A stretch of DNA of 64,000 bases from Psychrobacter nivimaris (GTDB lineage Bacteria > Pseudomonadota > Gammaproteobacteria > Pseudomonadales > Moraxellaceae). The stretch lies in contig NZ_VZIZ01000019.1 in assembly GCF_009812035.1 (NCBI RefSeq), positions 62,001-126,000 of the forward strand. The letters run 5' to 3'. Each line of letters begins with the position of its first letter. The first letter of the stretch is position 1. Of this stretch, positions 38,501 through 48,548 are shown one piece after another. Below the pieces are notes generated by a model. That model was given only the letters and a program-made list of their open reading frames with translations. It was not told where the DNA came from and did not search any database. The position numbers and the translations under genes were made by a program.

Positions 38501-38536
38501 TTGCATTACTTGCATTACTTGCATTACTTGCATTAC
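38501..38536. repeat. Four 9-bp tandem repeats (TTGCATTAC)
   Basis: Four exact copies of TTGCATTAC in the 241-base gap between the GNAT gene and ribF. A change in copy number would alter the spacing of any promoter there. No gene crosses them; a frame reading ITC repeats is chance. Confidence 0.85.
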
Positions 38537-38657
38537 AGGTAGACTTAGGATGTTAGTGTGGCTATTTTACTTTATAATGGCTGGTTTTAGACACATCAAT
38601 TTTAAGCATAGATGTGTTTTTTCGTTTTTTATTTGGTCTCATCATAGCTGAAAACTT

Positions 38658-39740
38658 ATGAAAACCTATTTTCTTGAGCAACTGATTTCGTCGCCACACG
38701 CTTCATCTACGGACACTGTCCCAGTAGAGTTGGCATCTTGCGTGCTCACTATTGGTAATTTCGACGGTGTGCACCTTGGTCACCAAGCCATGTTAGCCCA
38801 GGTTCGTGAAATTGCGCATACCCAAAACTTGGGTGCGGCGGTCATGATATTTGAGCCGCAGCCACGCGAGTTTTTTGCACCTGCTAAAGCGCCTGCACGT
38901 TTGACCAATCTGGCAGAAAAACAAGCACTGCTGGCAGAATATGGCGTTGAAACATTGATCGTAGCAGGTTTTGATACAGAGTTTCGCTCGCTATCAGCAC
39001 AAGCATTTGCCGATATATTAGCCAAGCGTTTGAACGTCAAAGCATTGGTGCTGGGCGATGACTTTCGCTTTGGCCATGATCGTACTGGCGACAGTCAGTT
39101 TTTGCGTGGTTATGGTTTGGATGTGACCAACCTGCATACGGTCACTGATAGCAATACTAATAACGATAATACTGATAGCGACAATGTTGATACGACCGAT
39201 AACGACGCTGCCCGTATCAGCTCTACTCGTGTTCGTGATTTACTATTAGCAGGTGATCTTCAAGCAGCCAACAGGTTACTTGGTCGTGACTATGCAATCA
39301 CTGGAGTGGTTGTGCGCGGCGATCAGATAGGTCGTACGATAGACTTCCCTACCGCAAATATCGATTTGCAACGTATAAAGCCTGCCCTGTATGGTATTTT
39401 TGCAGTCGATGTGGTGAGCTTAGATGACAATGGTAATGTGATCGCTGATGGTTTGACTGCGCTTGCCACCGACGGTCATACAGGTGTTGCCGGCTTGCGT
39501 CCACATAGTGTGTTCGGCACGGCTAATATTGGCAAAAGACCTTCTGTTGATAAAGGTGATGACTGGCGACTAGAAGTCCACTTTCCACAGTTGCAAGCTG
39601 ATTTATACGGACTGAACTTACACGTACGTTTCCTACACTTCTTGCATGGTGAGCGTCGCTATGATGGATTAGAAGCATTAAAAGCCGGTATTCATCAAGA
39701 CGTCGCAGACTTACTTGAGTGGCGCGACAAGCAAATTTAA
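38658..39740 (+). CDS. ribF: Bifunctional riboflavin kinase/FMN adenylyltransferase
   Basis: RibF turns riboflavin into FMN and FAD. The N-terminal adenylyltransferase has GNFDGVHLGH at residues 33-42 and the C-terminal ISSTRVRDLL motif; the C-terminal kinase domain has GRTIDFPTANI and the FGTANIGKRPSV segment. The protein is 360 residues, longer than usual because of an insert of about 25 Asn/Asp/Thr-rich residues before ISSTRVRD (about 165-190). The ATG at 38658 lacks a clear Shine-Dalgarno site. No FMN riboswitch was recognised upstream. A strong bidirectional terminator follows. Confidence 0.96.
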   Translation: MKTYFLEQLISSPHASSTDTVPVELASCVLTIGNFDGVHLGHQAMLAQVREIAHTQNLGAAVMIFEPQPREFFAPAKAPARLTNLAEKQALLAEYGVETLIVAGFDTEFRSLSAQAFADILAKRLNVKALVLGDDFRFGHDRTGDSQFLRGYGLDVTNLHTVTDSNTNNDNTDSDNVDTTDNDAARISSTRVRDLLLAGDLQAANRLLGRDYAITGVVVRGDQIGRTIDFPTANIDLQRIKPALYGIFAVDVVSLDDNGNVIADGLTALATDGHTGVAGLRPHSVFGTANIGKRPSVDKGDDWRLEVHFPQLQADLYGLNLHVRFLHFLHGERRYDGLEALKAGIHQDVADLLEWRDKQI

Positions 39741-39762
39741 AATTCAGTGTTACTCCAGACAT

Positions 39763-39802
39763 AAAAAAACCCCGCGTTATTAAGACTATCGCGGGGTTTT
39801 TT
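39763..39802. terminator. Bidirectional terminator between ribF and the DUF2789 gene
   Basis: Strong stem CCCCGCG / CGCGGGG within a longer inverted repeat starting AGACATAAAAAAA and ending TTTTTTATGTCT. It serves both ribF (plus) and the DUF2789 gene (minus). Confidence 0.9.
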
Positions 39803-39816
39803 ATGTCTATAAGTCT

Positions 39817-40056
39817 TTATGCGTCAGGATGCAAACGAACATTTAACTCATCAATGGTTTCTACCCATGCGGCATCTTTTTGCCATTCTTCTTGCAGGAA
39901 CATACGCTGATTATCTGTCCAAATGCTAGCCTCTGTCAGTTTTTCTTCGCTAGCTAGTTGGTTTTCTGCGATAAAATTATCGATTGCTTCATCAGAGCTG
40001 TCTAGGCCTAACTGAGCAAATAATTCATTCATACTGTATTCTGGTTCACCCAACAT
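39817..40056 (-). CDS. DUF2789 family protein
   Basis: A 79-residue acidic protein. The family pattern starts with MNELFAQLGLDSSDEAIDNF and continues with FLQEEWQKDAAW toward the end. DUF2789 proteins are small, helical and of unknown function, found mainly in gammaproteobacteria. AAGGAG lies 7 bases before the ATG at 40056, a strong site. The terminator at 39763 is shared with ribF. Confidence 0.85.
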   Translation of the reverse strand: MLGEPEYSMNELFAQLGLDSSDEAIDNFIAENQLASEEKLTEASIWTDNQRMFLQEEWQKDAAWVETIDELNVRLHPDA

Positions 40057-40264
40057 AACTTTCTCCTTAAATGATACGAATATGATCGTACTTATTGTTT
40101 AATGTGCTTGTTATTCAAATTGACATATTCATTGTAGCAAGCTTTATTTTAATAGCTGTTAATCAACGTTTATCTAACGTTATCAATTGTATTAACGGTA
40201 AACTGCTTTTATCCATTTAAGACAGTAAGCTAAATTGCTCTCATTTGCCTATTTCTTATAGACA

Positions 40265-40300
40265 TAAAAAAAGCCCTCATATTTCAGAGGGCTTTTTTTA
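40265..40300 (-). terminator. Terminator of mdh
   Basis: Stem AAGCCCTC / GAGGGCTT with A and T tracts on both sides, 50 bases beyond the mdh stop on the minus strand. Confidence 0.85.
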
Positions 40301-40350
40301 CTACTTATCTTTACTACTTAAATCATAGCTTACTGGATAGCAGCTTAGAT

Positions 40351-41340
40351 TTACGGTAGTAAATGTGCTACTGCATCACGCTCTTCACTAAGCTCTTGCT
40401 CAGTGGCAGCCATTTTCTCTTTCGAGAAATCTGATGATACATCAACGCCGTCTACGATAGACCAGTCGCCGTTAGTGCATGTGCATGGGAATGAGTAGAT
40501 CAAACCTTCAGCAATACCGTATTCGCCGTTTGAGTAAACGCCCATAGATACCCAATCGTTTTCATCAGTACCTAATGCCCACGTACGCATGTGTGCGATA
40601 GCAGCGTTGGCAGCAGAAGCCGCAGATGATGCACCGCGAGCTTTAATGATCGCAGCACCGCGCTGTTGTACTTCTGGGATATAAGTAGCTTCGTACCATT
40701 CGCGATCAACTAAATCTAGCGCAGGCTTGCCGTTTACTGTACAAGCGGTTAGATCTGGATACTGAGTTGACGAATGGTTGCCCCAGATGATCATTTTTTT
40801 CACGTCATTTACAGTGCTGTCAGTCTTACCAGCCAACTGTGCCATAGCACGGTTGTGGTCTAGACGAGTCATTGCAGTGAAGTTGCGTGGATCAAGATCT
40901 GGTGCGTTACGTTGAGCGATAAGTGCATTGGTGTTGGCAGGGTTACCGACTACCAATACTTTTACATCACGGCTAGCGACTTCGTTCAATGCTTTACCTT
41001 GTGCTGAGAAAATCGCAGCGTTGGCTTCTAGCAAATCTTTACGCTCCATACCTGGGCCACGAGGACGTGCACCAACCAGTAAAGCATAATCGATATCTTT
41101 GAATGCGACATTAGCATCGTCAGTTTGGACAATACCAGCCAACAATGGGAATGCACAGTCTTCTAGTTCCATGACCACACCCTTTAGGGCGTCAAGAGCT
41201 GGCGTAATTTCAAGTAATTGCAAAATAACTGGCTGATCTTTACCTAGCATCTCGCCAGATGCAATACGAAATAGCATCGCGTAGCTGATATTACCAGCGG
41301 CACCAGTGACGGCAACACGTAAAGGCTGTTTCATTGACAT
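40351..41340 (-). CDS. mdh: Malate dehydrogenase
   Basis: Mdh oxidises malate to oxaloacetate with NAD in the TCA cycle. The 329-residue protein is of the cytosolic-type group: [16 protein letters not shown] (nucleotide loop), [14 protein letters not shown], the active-site loop [15 protein letters not shown] with its arginines, and [13 protein letters not shown] and [13 protein letters not shown] with the catalytic Asp/His. Length is normal. GGGAG lies 7 bases before the ATG at 41340. Monocistronic, with a terminator. Confidence 0.97.
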   Translation of the reverse strand: MSMKQPLRVAVTGAAGNISYAMLFRIASGEMLGKDQPVILQLLEITPALDALKGVVMELEDCAFPLLAGIVQTDDANVAFKDIDYALLVGARPRGPGMERKDLLEANAAIFSAQGKALNEVASRDVKVLVVGNPANTNALIAQRNAPDLDPRNFTAMTRLDHNRAMAQLAGKTDSTVNDVKKMIIWGNHSSTQYPDLTACTVNGKPALDLVDREWYEATYIPEVQQRGAAIIKARGASSAASAANAAIAHMRTWALGTDENDWVSMGVYSNGEYGIAEGLIYSFPCTCTNGDWSIVDGVDVSSDFSKEKMAATEQELSEERDAVAHLLP

Positions 41341-41710
41341 TGAATACTCCCTAATTAATTATTAGATAATTCTAATGAACGATTATCATTTTAGATATCG
41401 ACTTGTTTGCCGCATAGCAGCATGTATAAACCGAGAGCTAGTGTAGCATTTCATCGCAGTGACCGTCTAGATACAGTCATAGACCCGTCAGGGATTATAT
41501 TGTTACATTTTATACGAGAGGAGTTCTATAGAGGCTAAGCGCTTATAGATAAAGCGCTAGATGGCTTTAGCACATGATAACTAAAGCATATTTTCACTGT
41601 GTTATACGTAGATATAATGGTCAAAATAGGCAATGTGCACCATCAAATTCGATTAAGTGAAATGAAAAACGGTATCGAAAAGGAAGTTTAAGCAGGTAAC
41701 TAAGTAAAGA
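41341..41710. other. Intergenic region upstream of mdh
   Basis: About 370 bases on the 5' side of mdh and the 3' side of the RNase T2-like gene. No open frame, promoter pair or strong hairpin was recognised. Confidence 0.4.
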
Positions 41711-42520
41711 CTATCGTCCACCTGAAATGATAAATTTACTGCCACAGCTGTCTACAACGTCATGACAAGTACCAAAGTCACTACCTTCATAACACACATG
41801 TATATCAGTAAGTATCGATTGGCGACGGCTACCTTCTTGACAGATGAGGTCCACGCTATTGGAAGACATACCACTATTGAGACGGGTCATTTGACTGATA
41901 AAACGTGATTTGGAAACGGTATAACTATTACCCGTATTTAACTCGTTCGGTAGTTTTAATCCACCTGCATAGTTAGTAATCTGTCGAAAGTAACTGCTGG
42001 CGCTAAGCGGACTACAAGCTCCATAACGTTGCCACGTTTGGCTACGTACCGTTGTGTCAGGCATGATGCGGTTGACGACTTTTAGTTGTAGCGGGGTAAG
42101 GCGTGGCTCACTACCACGACCGCAGCGTTCGCCATATCCCATATCTAGACCAGATACGGTTAACGAGTATCCTTCTAAACACTGACGCATACGTGCCCGC
42201 GTTGGCTGCATATTACATAATGCTGGGGTCATCTCAATCATCAATACGCGCTGACCAGTCTTAACCGTGTTAGCCGCCTGTGCTGGTAGCAGTACAACAC
42301 CTTGTATAAGCAGTAAAGCGCCGAAGCTCATCGTTGCTTTAATACTACCTACACGGTGTTTGCTAGCCAACTCTGCACGCAATCGCATCATAGAGTTAGC
42401 AGCCTTGTTGCTCAGGTTTGTATCTGTCTTTGTATTTGCCTTCGATAAAAAGCATATCCGATTAGATAACGAATATTTGGTTTTTGGCGACGTAGACAGA
42501 CTAAAATATTTTTTGATCAT
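41711..42520 (-). CDS. RNase T2-like secreted protein lacking catalytic histidines
   Basis: The protein (269 residues from 42520) has a signal peptide (MSFGALLLIQGVVLLPAQAA at about 64-83). The actual start may be the Met pair at 44-45 (42391/42388). The mature part follows the RNase T2 outline: a strand with MTPALC, C114 before the first conserved site, and eight cysteines at 102, 114, 133, 169, 227, 243, 252 and 259, fitting four disulfides. But CAS I, normally HGLWP, is SGLDM (123-127), and CAS II, normally HExxKHGTC, is TWQRYGAC (162-169). All catalytic histidines are gone, so it should not cut RNA. A binding or structural role is possible. No strong ribosome binding site. Confidence 0.6.
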   Translation of the reverse strand: MIKKYFSLSTSPKTKYSLSNRICFLSKANTKTDTNLSNKAANSMMRLRAELASKHRVGSIKATMSFGALLLIQGVVLLPAQAANTVKTGQRVLMIEMTPALCNMQPTRARMRQCLEGYSLTVSGLDMGYGERCGRGSEPRLTPLQLKVVNRIMPDTTVRSQTWQRYGACSPLSASSYFRQITNYAGGLKLPNELNTGNSYTVSKSRFISQMTRLNSGMSSNSVDLICQEGSRRQSILTDIHVCYEGSDFGTCHDVVDSCGSKFIISGGR

Positions 42521-42879
42521 AGGACTGAAGGCAGTTAGTTAGCAATGATAAGACATAGGCTATAACTTAAATCATTAGACGCGATACATAAAACACGCAT
42601 TGACCTAAGAACAAGACTGAAAAATAGGGTTTCCCATTAAGGCAATGGTAACAAAACGTTTTTTTTAATCTATAGCAAAAACGTAAACGTTGACGACATC
42701 GTCAGGAATCTCGATAAATGTTGATAAAGCACTGAAAGATAAAGACTGTAAAATTTGTCTTAGCTAGATGAGTGCTGCCTGAGCAAATCAGAGTTGATCA
42801 ATTGACAAAGCAAATTAGCAGATAAAAATAAACCACTAACAATAAATCATTAGTGGTTTATCAAATGCAAGTTCAGTGA
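42521..42879. other. Gap with the slt terminator
   Basis: About 360 bases without a gene. It contains the slt terminator: stem AAACCACTAA / TTAGTGGTTT (about 42830-42860), on the minus strand followed by ATTTTTATC. The rest is AT-rich and featureless. Confidence 0.6.
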
Positions 42880-45012
42880 TTAAAATCCAGCTGGCACCGT
42901 ACCCATACGCTGAGTAATCGGCTGACCACGACCCAACAGACTGCTATAGATAGTGGCGTTTTCCATTACGTGTTTGACATAGTTACGTGTCTCAGGAAAT
43001 GCAATCGACTCTACATATTGATCTGCGGCCAGTGAGCCATAAACTGGCTGCCAGCGTTTGGCGTTATTAGGACCAGCGTTATAGCCTGCGGTTGCCAATA
43101 CTGGCTGATAATTGAGTTTGCCCAAGATATCACCCATATACCACGTACCATAGCGGATATTGGTATCACCGCTGTTAGCACGGCTCGCACTATAAGTCTC
43201 GCCTAGGTTACGAGCGATATATTTTGCGGTATCAGGCATGACTTGCATCAGTCCACTCGCGCCTACGTTTGAGCGCGCAGAAGATACGAAACGACTTTCT
43301 TGACGCATAATACCGTACGCCCATGCTGGATCAATACCTGCTGATTCACTATAACGTACGACTGCGCTTTGATGCGGCATCGGATGCGAAAGTGCTAAGC
43401 TATCCACTCTATCAGTATTATCAACCGCATAAATCGCTCGATCGAGCCAGCCCATATCATAGGCTTGACGAGCAGCGGCAATAATTAAATTGTCATCACG
43501 ATTATCACGAGCTTGCTTCACCGCCCAGTTCCACTCGCGATTGGCATAAGCACGACTAGCTTCAGAGTTGTATAACGCAAACGCACGGGCAAAGTTGGCA
43601 TCTTGCATGACGCGCGCGCGATCAGCGGTACTGACATTAGGCAAATTACTACCGCCTAAACGGCTAGCATCGAAACGCTGCCCTATTTTGTCTTTTGCCA
43701 TCAGGCCATAGTAGTCATTACTTTTTGCTAAGTTCTGATACATTTTTTTAGACGTATTGCGCTTGCTACTATCGCTTGACTGCTCATACGCACGAGCTAG
43801 CCAATACTGCCACTGGGCTTCTTTTTGCGTTTCGCCATCCATTTTTGAGATAGCTTCTACCACATCATCCCAACGACCGAAGCGAATCGCTGCCATAGCA
43901 TAATCTTCAGCTTCTTCAAAATTAAAGTCATTGTCCAAACTGTTGCGGAACCAATCGACTGCTTCAGCGTTAAAGCCGTCGTCAGTGTTGTGATTCATAC
44001 GCTGTACGCCAAGCGTACGATAAGCATAGCGTCGTGTTTCGTCATTTAATAATCTAACGGAGCGCTGATTGTCCTGCTTGATATCAAAGTCTAACTGTAG
44101 CGCCGCCTCACGATAAGACTTGTCAGCCATACGGCCGATTGCATACATATATAGGTATTGATTGGTTTGGCTAGCAGGCTCACGACCAAAACGGCTAAAG
44201 AAAGAAGACGGATTTAGCTGAATTTCACTGAGCGCCGAATAAGCAATTGGCGTACCAAGGCGTGAGGACAATGCCATAATATCGCCTGTCTTGCCTTTAC
44301 GTAGCATACGCTTGAGACGAGCCGCACGATCTTGATTACTAATCAGCGCGTTGTTGTTCATCTCCATCGCTAGCTGATCGCACAATGCTGGTTGCTTTTT
44401 AGTGGTTAGCCAAACATCAGATTTGGCTGCCATGGCACGCATAGTATCACCGCCATTATTAAACCCAAGCGCAACGGCACAGCGCTCACTGGCATCCGCA
44501 TTGGTAATCAAATTGGCTACCTGTCTAACCGAGGCATAATCATTCGACCCTGCTTTGGTCTCTGCAAAATCAGCCACTAATTTCTCAGCCATAACCGTGT
44601 CTGGATACTGACGCACAAACTGCGAGACGGCCGCTGAACTCTGTGAATTGAGATCTAGATTCATACGCCAATAGGTCGGATACATCGCAAACAAGCCGCC
44701 ACTCATGACTTGCTCATAGTTATAGAGCGCACTTACATCACCGCGATCTGCGGCGATAGCGGCTGCCATAAATGAGTCAATACTACTGTCTTGCTGATAA
44801 TCTTGTTGATAGTTACTTTCTTGTTGGTAGCTTTCCTCATCGCCCCACGTCAACTCGGCACAAGCGACTTGTGACACGCCAAGGGCACTTACCGCTGTTG
44901 CCACGCTCAACGCGCTCAGCCGCAGCGTACCTACTGTGATTCGCTTTGACGCGTGTTTTTGACTGATAGACTCTTCATCCTTGATGCTATGCGCAACACG
45001 CAACTTTGTCAT
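42880..45012 (-). CDS. slt: Soluble lytic murein transglycosylase
   Basis: A periplasmic 710-residue enzyme that cleaves glycan strands with formation of 1,6-anhydro-MurNAc, feeding the AmpD recycling pathway. The first about 50 residues form a basic leader and a signal peptide (SALSVATAVSALGVSQVA). The large helical U-domain follows. The C-terminal catalytic domain has the glutamate in MRQESRF (about residue 570), SGLMQVMPDTA and AGYNAGPNNAKRW. The start at 45012 is chosen because AGAGAG lies upstream; the longer frame to 45084 adds 24 residues before the signal. It is divergent from miaB. Confidence 0.94.
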   Translation of the reverse strand: MTKLRVAHSIKDEESISQKHASKRITVGTLRLSALSVATAVSALGVSQVACAELTWGDEESYQQESNYQQDYQQDSSIDSFMAAAIAADRGDVSALYNYEQVMSGGLFAMYPTYWRMNLDLNSQSSAAVSQFVRQYPDTVMAEKLVADFAETKAGSNDYASVRQVANLITNADASERCAVALGFNNGGDTMRAMAAKSDVWLTTKKQPALCDQLAMEMNNNALISNQDRAARLKRMLRKGKTGDIMALSSRLGTPIAYSALSEIQLNPSSFFSRFGREPASQTNQYLYMYAIGRMADKSYREAALQLDFDIKQDNQRSVRLLNDETRRYAYRTLGVQRMNHNTDDGFNAEAVDWFRNSLDNDFNFEEAEDYAMAAIRFGRWDDVVEAISKMDGETQKEAQWQYWLARAYEQSSDSSKRNTSKKMYQNLAKSNDYYGLMAKDKIGQRFDASRLGGSNLPNVSTADRARVMQDANFARAFALYNSEASRAYANREWNWAVKQARDNRDDNLIIAAARQAYDMGWLDRAIYAVDNTDRVDSLALSHPMPHQSAVVRYSESAGIDPAWAYGIMRQESRFVSSARSNVGASGLMQVMPDTAKYIARNLGETYSASRANSGDTNIRYGTWYMGDILGKLNYQPVLATAGYNAGPNNAKRWQPVYGSLAADQYVESIAFPETRNYVKHVMENATIYSSLLGRGQPITQRMGTVPAGF

Positions 45013-45359
45013 ACTGACTCTCTTTATGATATCTCTACAAATATGTGAATAACGGTTCGCTAAGTACCGCCAAGGGTATAGCAATCATCATACTATACTC
45101 ATTGTACTTTCAACTATCTCCTTTACCTTTTGTTAATAAATAGGACAGCACGGTGTAACATAGAAGTGATAACGAGCCGCAGTTTTTATGAATAGTAATA
45201 TGAACGGCAGTAAATAATTGATACTGCTATGAATTATTTATCATATTGAGGAGCTATCGCTCGTGCTAATTTTTCACATTGGCACAGGGTTGTGATAAAA
45301 TACGCCACCTGTTAATCGGCTACTCCGCTATATTTTTGGTCAATCATGGACTTATCCTT
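45013..45359. other. Divergent region between slt and miaB
   Basis: About 347 bases between two divergent genes. It contains a good promoter for miaB (45273-45301). No gene or hairpin of note was seen otherwise. Confidence 0.5.
45273..45301 (+). promoter_or_regulatory. Sigma-70 promoter for miaB
   Basis: TTCACA (45273-45278), 17-base spacer, TAAAAT (45296-45301). It lies inside the open frame that runs from 45279, so it argues for the downstream ATG at 45360 as the real miaB start. Confidence 0.6.
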
Positions 45360-46853
45360 ATGAGTGTTACTGTATTCAATCCCCGCATCGATGACGATGC
45401 TGTTGCTGAGACGACTGTCACCGCACGTGCTGTCACTGCACTCAAAGAAGCAAGTTCAGCCCAAGCACCCGTCGAAAAAGCAGCGACAAAAAAGGTCTTT
45501 GTCACGACTCAAGGCTGCCAGATGAATGTCTATGACTCTGGCAAAATGCTAGACGTGCTAGGCGATTCGCATGGTATGGAAGTGACTCATGATATCGATG
45601 AGGCCGATGTACTACTGATGAACACCTGCTCTATCCGCGAAAAAGCGCAAGAGAAAGTCTTTTCAGAATTGGGTCGCTGGCGCAAGCTAAAAGAAAAACG
45701 CCCTGACCTCGTCATTGGCGTTGGTGGTTGTGTGGCATCACAAGAAGGCGACAACATTCAAAAACGTGCGCCTTACGTCGATATGGTATTTGGCCCGCAA
45801 ACCTTGCATCGCCTGCCAGAGCTGTATGATCAATCAAACGAACAACGTGAAATTGCGCCTAAAAATCGTATTGGTACAATTGATGTATCCTTCCCGAGTA
45901 TCGAAAAGTTTGATTTCTTACCCGAGCCAAGAGTAGAAGGCTATAAAGCCTTTGTCTCTATCATGGAAGGCTGCTCAAAATATTGCTCATTCTGCGTGGT
46001 ACCTTATACTCGCGGCGAAGAGTTATCCCGTCCACTTGATGACGTATTGGCAGAGATTGACAGCCTTGCCGCTCAAGGTATCCGTGAAATCAACTTATTG
46101 GGTCAAAACGTCAACGGCTATCGCGGCGAAAAAGACGATGGCAGTATTTGCCGTTTCGCTGAACTATTGCACTATGTCTCGCATGTCGACGGTGTTGAGC
46201 GTATTCGCTATACGACCAGCCATCCGCTAGAGTTCACTGATGACATCATTGATGCCTATGCACAATTGCCAGAGCTAGTATCGCACTTACATCTACCGGT
46301 TCAAAGTGGCTCAAATGCTATCTTAGCGGCGATGAAGCGCAACCATACAATCGACGTTTACATCAATCAGATTAATAAGCTAAAAGCCATTCGTCCAGAT
46401 ATTCACTTGTCAAGCGACTTTATTATTGGCTTCCCTGGTGAGACCGATCAAGACTTCCAAGATACCTTAAACTTGGCAAAAGAGTTGAACTTCGATCATT
46501 CTTACAGCTTTATCTACTCTAAGCGCCCAGGCACGCCAGCCGCTGAGTTGCCAGATGATGTAAGCTTCACCACCAAAAAAGCTCGCTTGGCTGAATTCCA
46601 GAAAGTCATCATTGACTCAACGCTTGCCAAAACGCATGAGATGGTCGGCACTACGACTCGCGTCTTGGTTGAACAAGTTGCCAACCGTCATCCTGATTGC
46701 TTAATCGGTACGGCAGATAACACTCGTACCGTTATGTTCCCTCATGATGTTGAGAAAATGGATGAACTGTTGGGTAAACTTGTGAGCGTACGTATTACTG
46801 ATTTCGTCAGCCCGCACATGGTAAAAGGTGAGCTAATCGAAGTATTGGCATAG
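45360..46853 (+). CDS. miaB: tRNA-2-methylthio-N6-dimethylallyladenosine synthase
   Basis: MiaB is the radical-SAM methylthiotransferase that modifies i6A37 to ms2i6A37 in tRNAs reading UNN codons. The N-terminal Fe-S domain has three cysteines (C53 in [17 protein letters not shown] and GVGGCVASQ). The radical-SAM CxxxCxxC cluster is in [17 protein letters not shown] (about 204-211). A TRAM domain ends the protein. The 497-residue length is close to normal; an N-terminal leader of about 45 residues precedes the first strand. The start at 45360 is supported by the promoter at 45273-45301. A terminator follows. Confidence 0.96.
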   Translation: MSVTVFNPRIDDDAVAETTVTARAVTALKEASSAQAPVEKAATKKVFVTTQGCQMNVYDSGKMLDVLGDSHGMEVTHDIDEADVLLMNTCSIREKAQEKVFSELGRWRKLKEKRPDLVIGVGGCVASQEGDNIQKRAPYVDMVFGPQTLHRLPELYDQSNEQREIAPKNRIGTIDVSFPSIEKFDFLPEPRVEGYKAFVSIMEGCSKYCSFCVVPYTRGEELSRPLDDVLAEIDSLAAQGIREINLLGQNVNGYRGEKDDGSICRFAELLHYVSHVDGVERIRYTTSHPLEFTDDIIDAYAQLPELVSHLHLPVQSGSNAILAAMKRNHTIDVYINQINKLKAIRPDIHLSSDFIIGFPGETDQDFQDTLNLAKELNFDHSYSFIYSKRPGTPAAELPDDVSFTTKKARLAEFQKVIIDSTLAKTHEMVGTTTRVLVEQVANRHPDCLIGTADNTRTVMFPHDVEKMDELLGKLVSVRITDFVSPHMVKGELIEVLA

Positions 46854-46887
46854 TGGTTAAGATAACAATGGTTAAGTTATAAGCTTG

Positions 46888-46927
46888 AATAAAAAAGCCG
46901 CTCACTATAATAGCGAACGGCTTTTTT
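46888..46927. terminator. Bidirectional terminator after miaB
   Basis: Imperfect hairpin with AAAAAAGCCG and CGGCTTTTTT arms around TCACTATAATAGCG. It ends both miaB (plus) and the small gene at 46949 (minus). Confidence 0.8.
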
Positions 46928-46948
46928 GTGCGTGAATATTAATCATCA

Positions 46949-47185
46949 TTACTCTGATAACCAATCCGTCTTCCGTAACTGTTGCTTGGTCTCGCGGCGA
47001 CGTTTTTTTCGGACGATATCGATATCTTCCTTTTCGTGAATACCACCTTTTCTTAATAGTGGATCCAATGCCAAATAGTTGCGCGGCTTGACTGTGCCTA
47101 GCGAGTGTTGCGCACTAGCCTCAGCCTGCTGCTCTAACTGTCGTTCAATCTGTTTGGCCTTTTTTAAGGTTTGTTTTAAGCTCAT
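46949..47185 (-). CDS. Small basic hypothetical protein, 78 aa
   Basis: I do not recognise a family. The protein is soluble and charged: an N-terminal helix (SLKQTLKKAKQIERQLEQQA), a middle segment with LALDPLLRKGGIHEK, and a very basic stretch (RKKRRRETKQQLRK). This composition suggests RNA, ribosome or DNA contact, but that is inference. The gene has a terminator after it and a possible AAGGT upstream of the ATG at 47185 (a weak site). A rtcB gene lies upstream, 148 bases away on the same strand. Confidence 0.5.
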   Translation of the reverse strand: MSLKQTLKKAKQIERQLEQQAEASAQHSLGTVKPRNYLALDPLLRKGGIHEKEDIDIVRKKRRRETKQQLRKTDWLSE

Positions 47186-47333
47186 ATTGTTACCTATATT
47201 TTAATCTATCTAAATCTATTTTATATATTCGAGTGACCCCATAGTGAGACCACGATTAGGAAATCGAGCGCAAATAGTACACTTAGTACATTTAGCTCGA
47301 TTGACACCGTCGTGGCCCGCTTGGTTTTACTCG

Positions 47334-48548
47334 TTAGCCTTTAATACACATGACCTGCTTCAGCGTATGCACCACCTCAACCAAATCCGTTTGATTGGCC
47401 ATCACTTCATCGATGTCTTTATACGCTCCGGGTATTTCATCGATTACGCCTTTATCTTTACGACACTCGACGCCATCCGTCTGCGCTTTTAGCTCATCGA
47501 TAGTGAACGCTCGCATAGCTTTACCACGGCTCATCTGTCGTCCTGCCCCATGTGAGCAAGAACAAAACGACTCTGCCGCGCCTAGACCACGTACGATAAA
47601 AGACTTTGCGCCCATAGAGCCTGGAATAATACCAAGCTCACCTGCATAAGCACTGATCGCACCTTTACGCGTCACATAGACTTGCTCACCGAAATGCACC
47701 TCTTCATTGACATAATTATGATGACAATTGATGGCTTCTTTGGTCAGCTGAAATCGTGGTAATCCCGCTTGTGGCGACTGCAAGGACTTAATCACCAAAC
47801 GCATCATCTCGCGGCGGTTCTCTAACGCGTAGTCCTGCGCCCAGCCCACTGCTTCGACATAATCAGCAAAACTATCAGACCCTTCGGCAAAGTAAGACAA
47901 ATCTTGATCTGGCACATGACCGAAGCGCGATTGACGTTCTTTTTTGGCAAGGTTAATAAAGTACTGACCGATACAATTACCGATGCCGCGACTGCCAGAA
48001 TGCAGCATGACCCAGACATCATTGTTCTCATCCAAGCACAGCTCAATGAAATGATTGCCACCGCCGAGTGTTCCTAACTGCTTCGCCCAAGTACGCTCAA
48101 AACCTTTAAGCATTTTGAGCAAGCCCGGATGCTTATCGGTAATTGGCTTTAGGCGTTTGCCTAATGGATCAAGTGTGGAGTTCTTCGCTTGGATTTGCTT
48201 GTGCATGTTGAAGCCGACTGGCACTTGTTGTTCAACGATCGATCGTAACGACCGTAAGCTATCAGGCAGATCGCTCGCCGTTAGGGACAAACGTACTGCG
48301 TTCATACCGCAGCCAATGTCTACCCCAACTGCGGCAGGAATGATGGCTGACTTGGTCGGAATCACGCTACCGACTGTCGCGCCTTTGCCAACGTGCACAT
48401 CGGGCATCACTGCAATATGCGAGTGTACAAACTCTAGCTGGGCTAAATTGCGTAACTGCTGCATCGCACCTTGCTCGATATCAGAGGTGTAAATCTTGAC
48501 AGGTACGCCATGTTTACTATTTTTATTTAATACTAATTGAATGCTCAT
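47334..48548 (-). CDS. rtcB: RNA ligase RtcB
   Basis: RtcB joins RNA 2',3'-cyclic phosphate (or 3'-phosphate) and 5'-OH ends using GTP and Mn2+, in RNA repair. The 404-residue protein has the signature motifs GVDIGCGMNAVRLSL, LGTLGGGNHFIEL, MLHSGSRGIG and the active-site region FCSCSHGAGRQMSRGKA with the GMP-accepting histidine. rtcA and the activator rtcR are not adjacent. An IS630 element is inserted about 75 bases upstream of the start. GGAAG lies before the ATG at 48548. Confidence 0.95.
   Translation of the reverse strand: MSIQLVLNKNSKHGVPVKIYTSDIEQGAMQQLRNLAQLEFVHSHIAVMPDVHVGKGATVGSVIPTKSAIIPAAVGVDIGCGMNAVRLSLTASDLPDSLRSLRSIVEQQVPVGFNMHKQIQAKNSTLDPLGKRLKPITDKHPGLLKMLKGFERTWAKQLGTLGGGNHFIELCLDENNDVWVMLHSGSRGIGNCIGQYFINLAKKERQSRFGHVPDQDLSYFAEGSDSFADYVEAVGWAQDYALENRREMMRLVIKSLQSPQAGLPRFQLTKEAINCHHNYVNEEVHFGEQVYVTRKGAISAYAGELGIIPGSMGAKSFIVRGLGAAESFCSCSHGAGRQMSRGKAMRAFTIDELKAQTDGVECRKDKGVIDEIPGAYKDIDEVMANQTDLVEVVHTLKQVMCIKG

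Noticed and set aside
38430-38651. Frame encoding a Thr-Cys-Ile repeat across the 9-bp tandem repeat
   Set aside because: The repeat creates it; there is no ribosome binding site and it sits in a divergent promoter region.
38537-38657. FMN riboswitch before ribF
   Set aside because: The leader is too short and has none of the conserved FMN-element segments.
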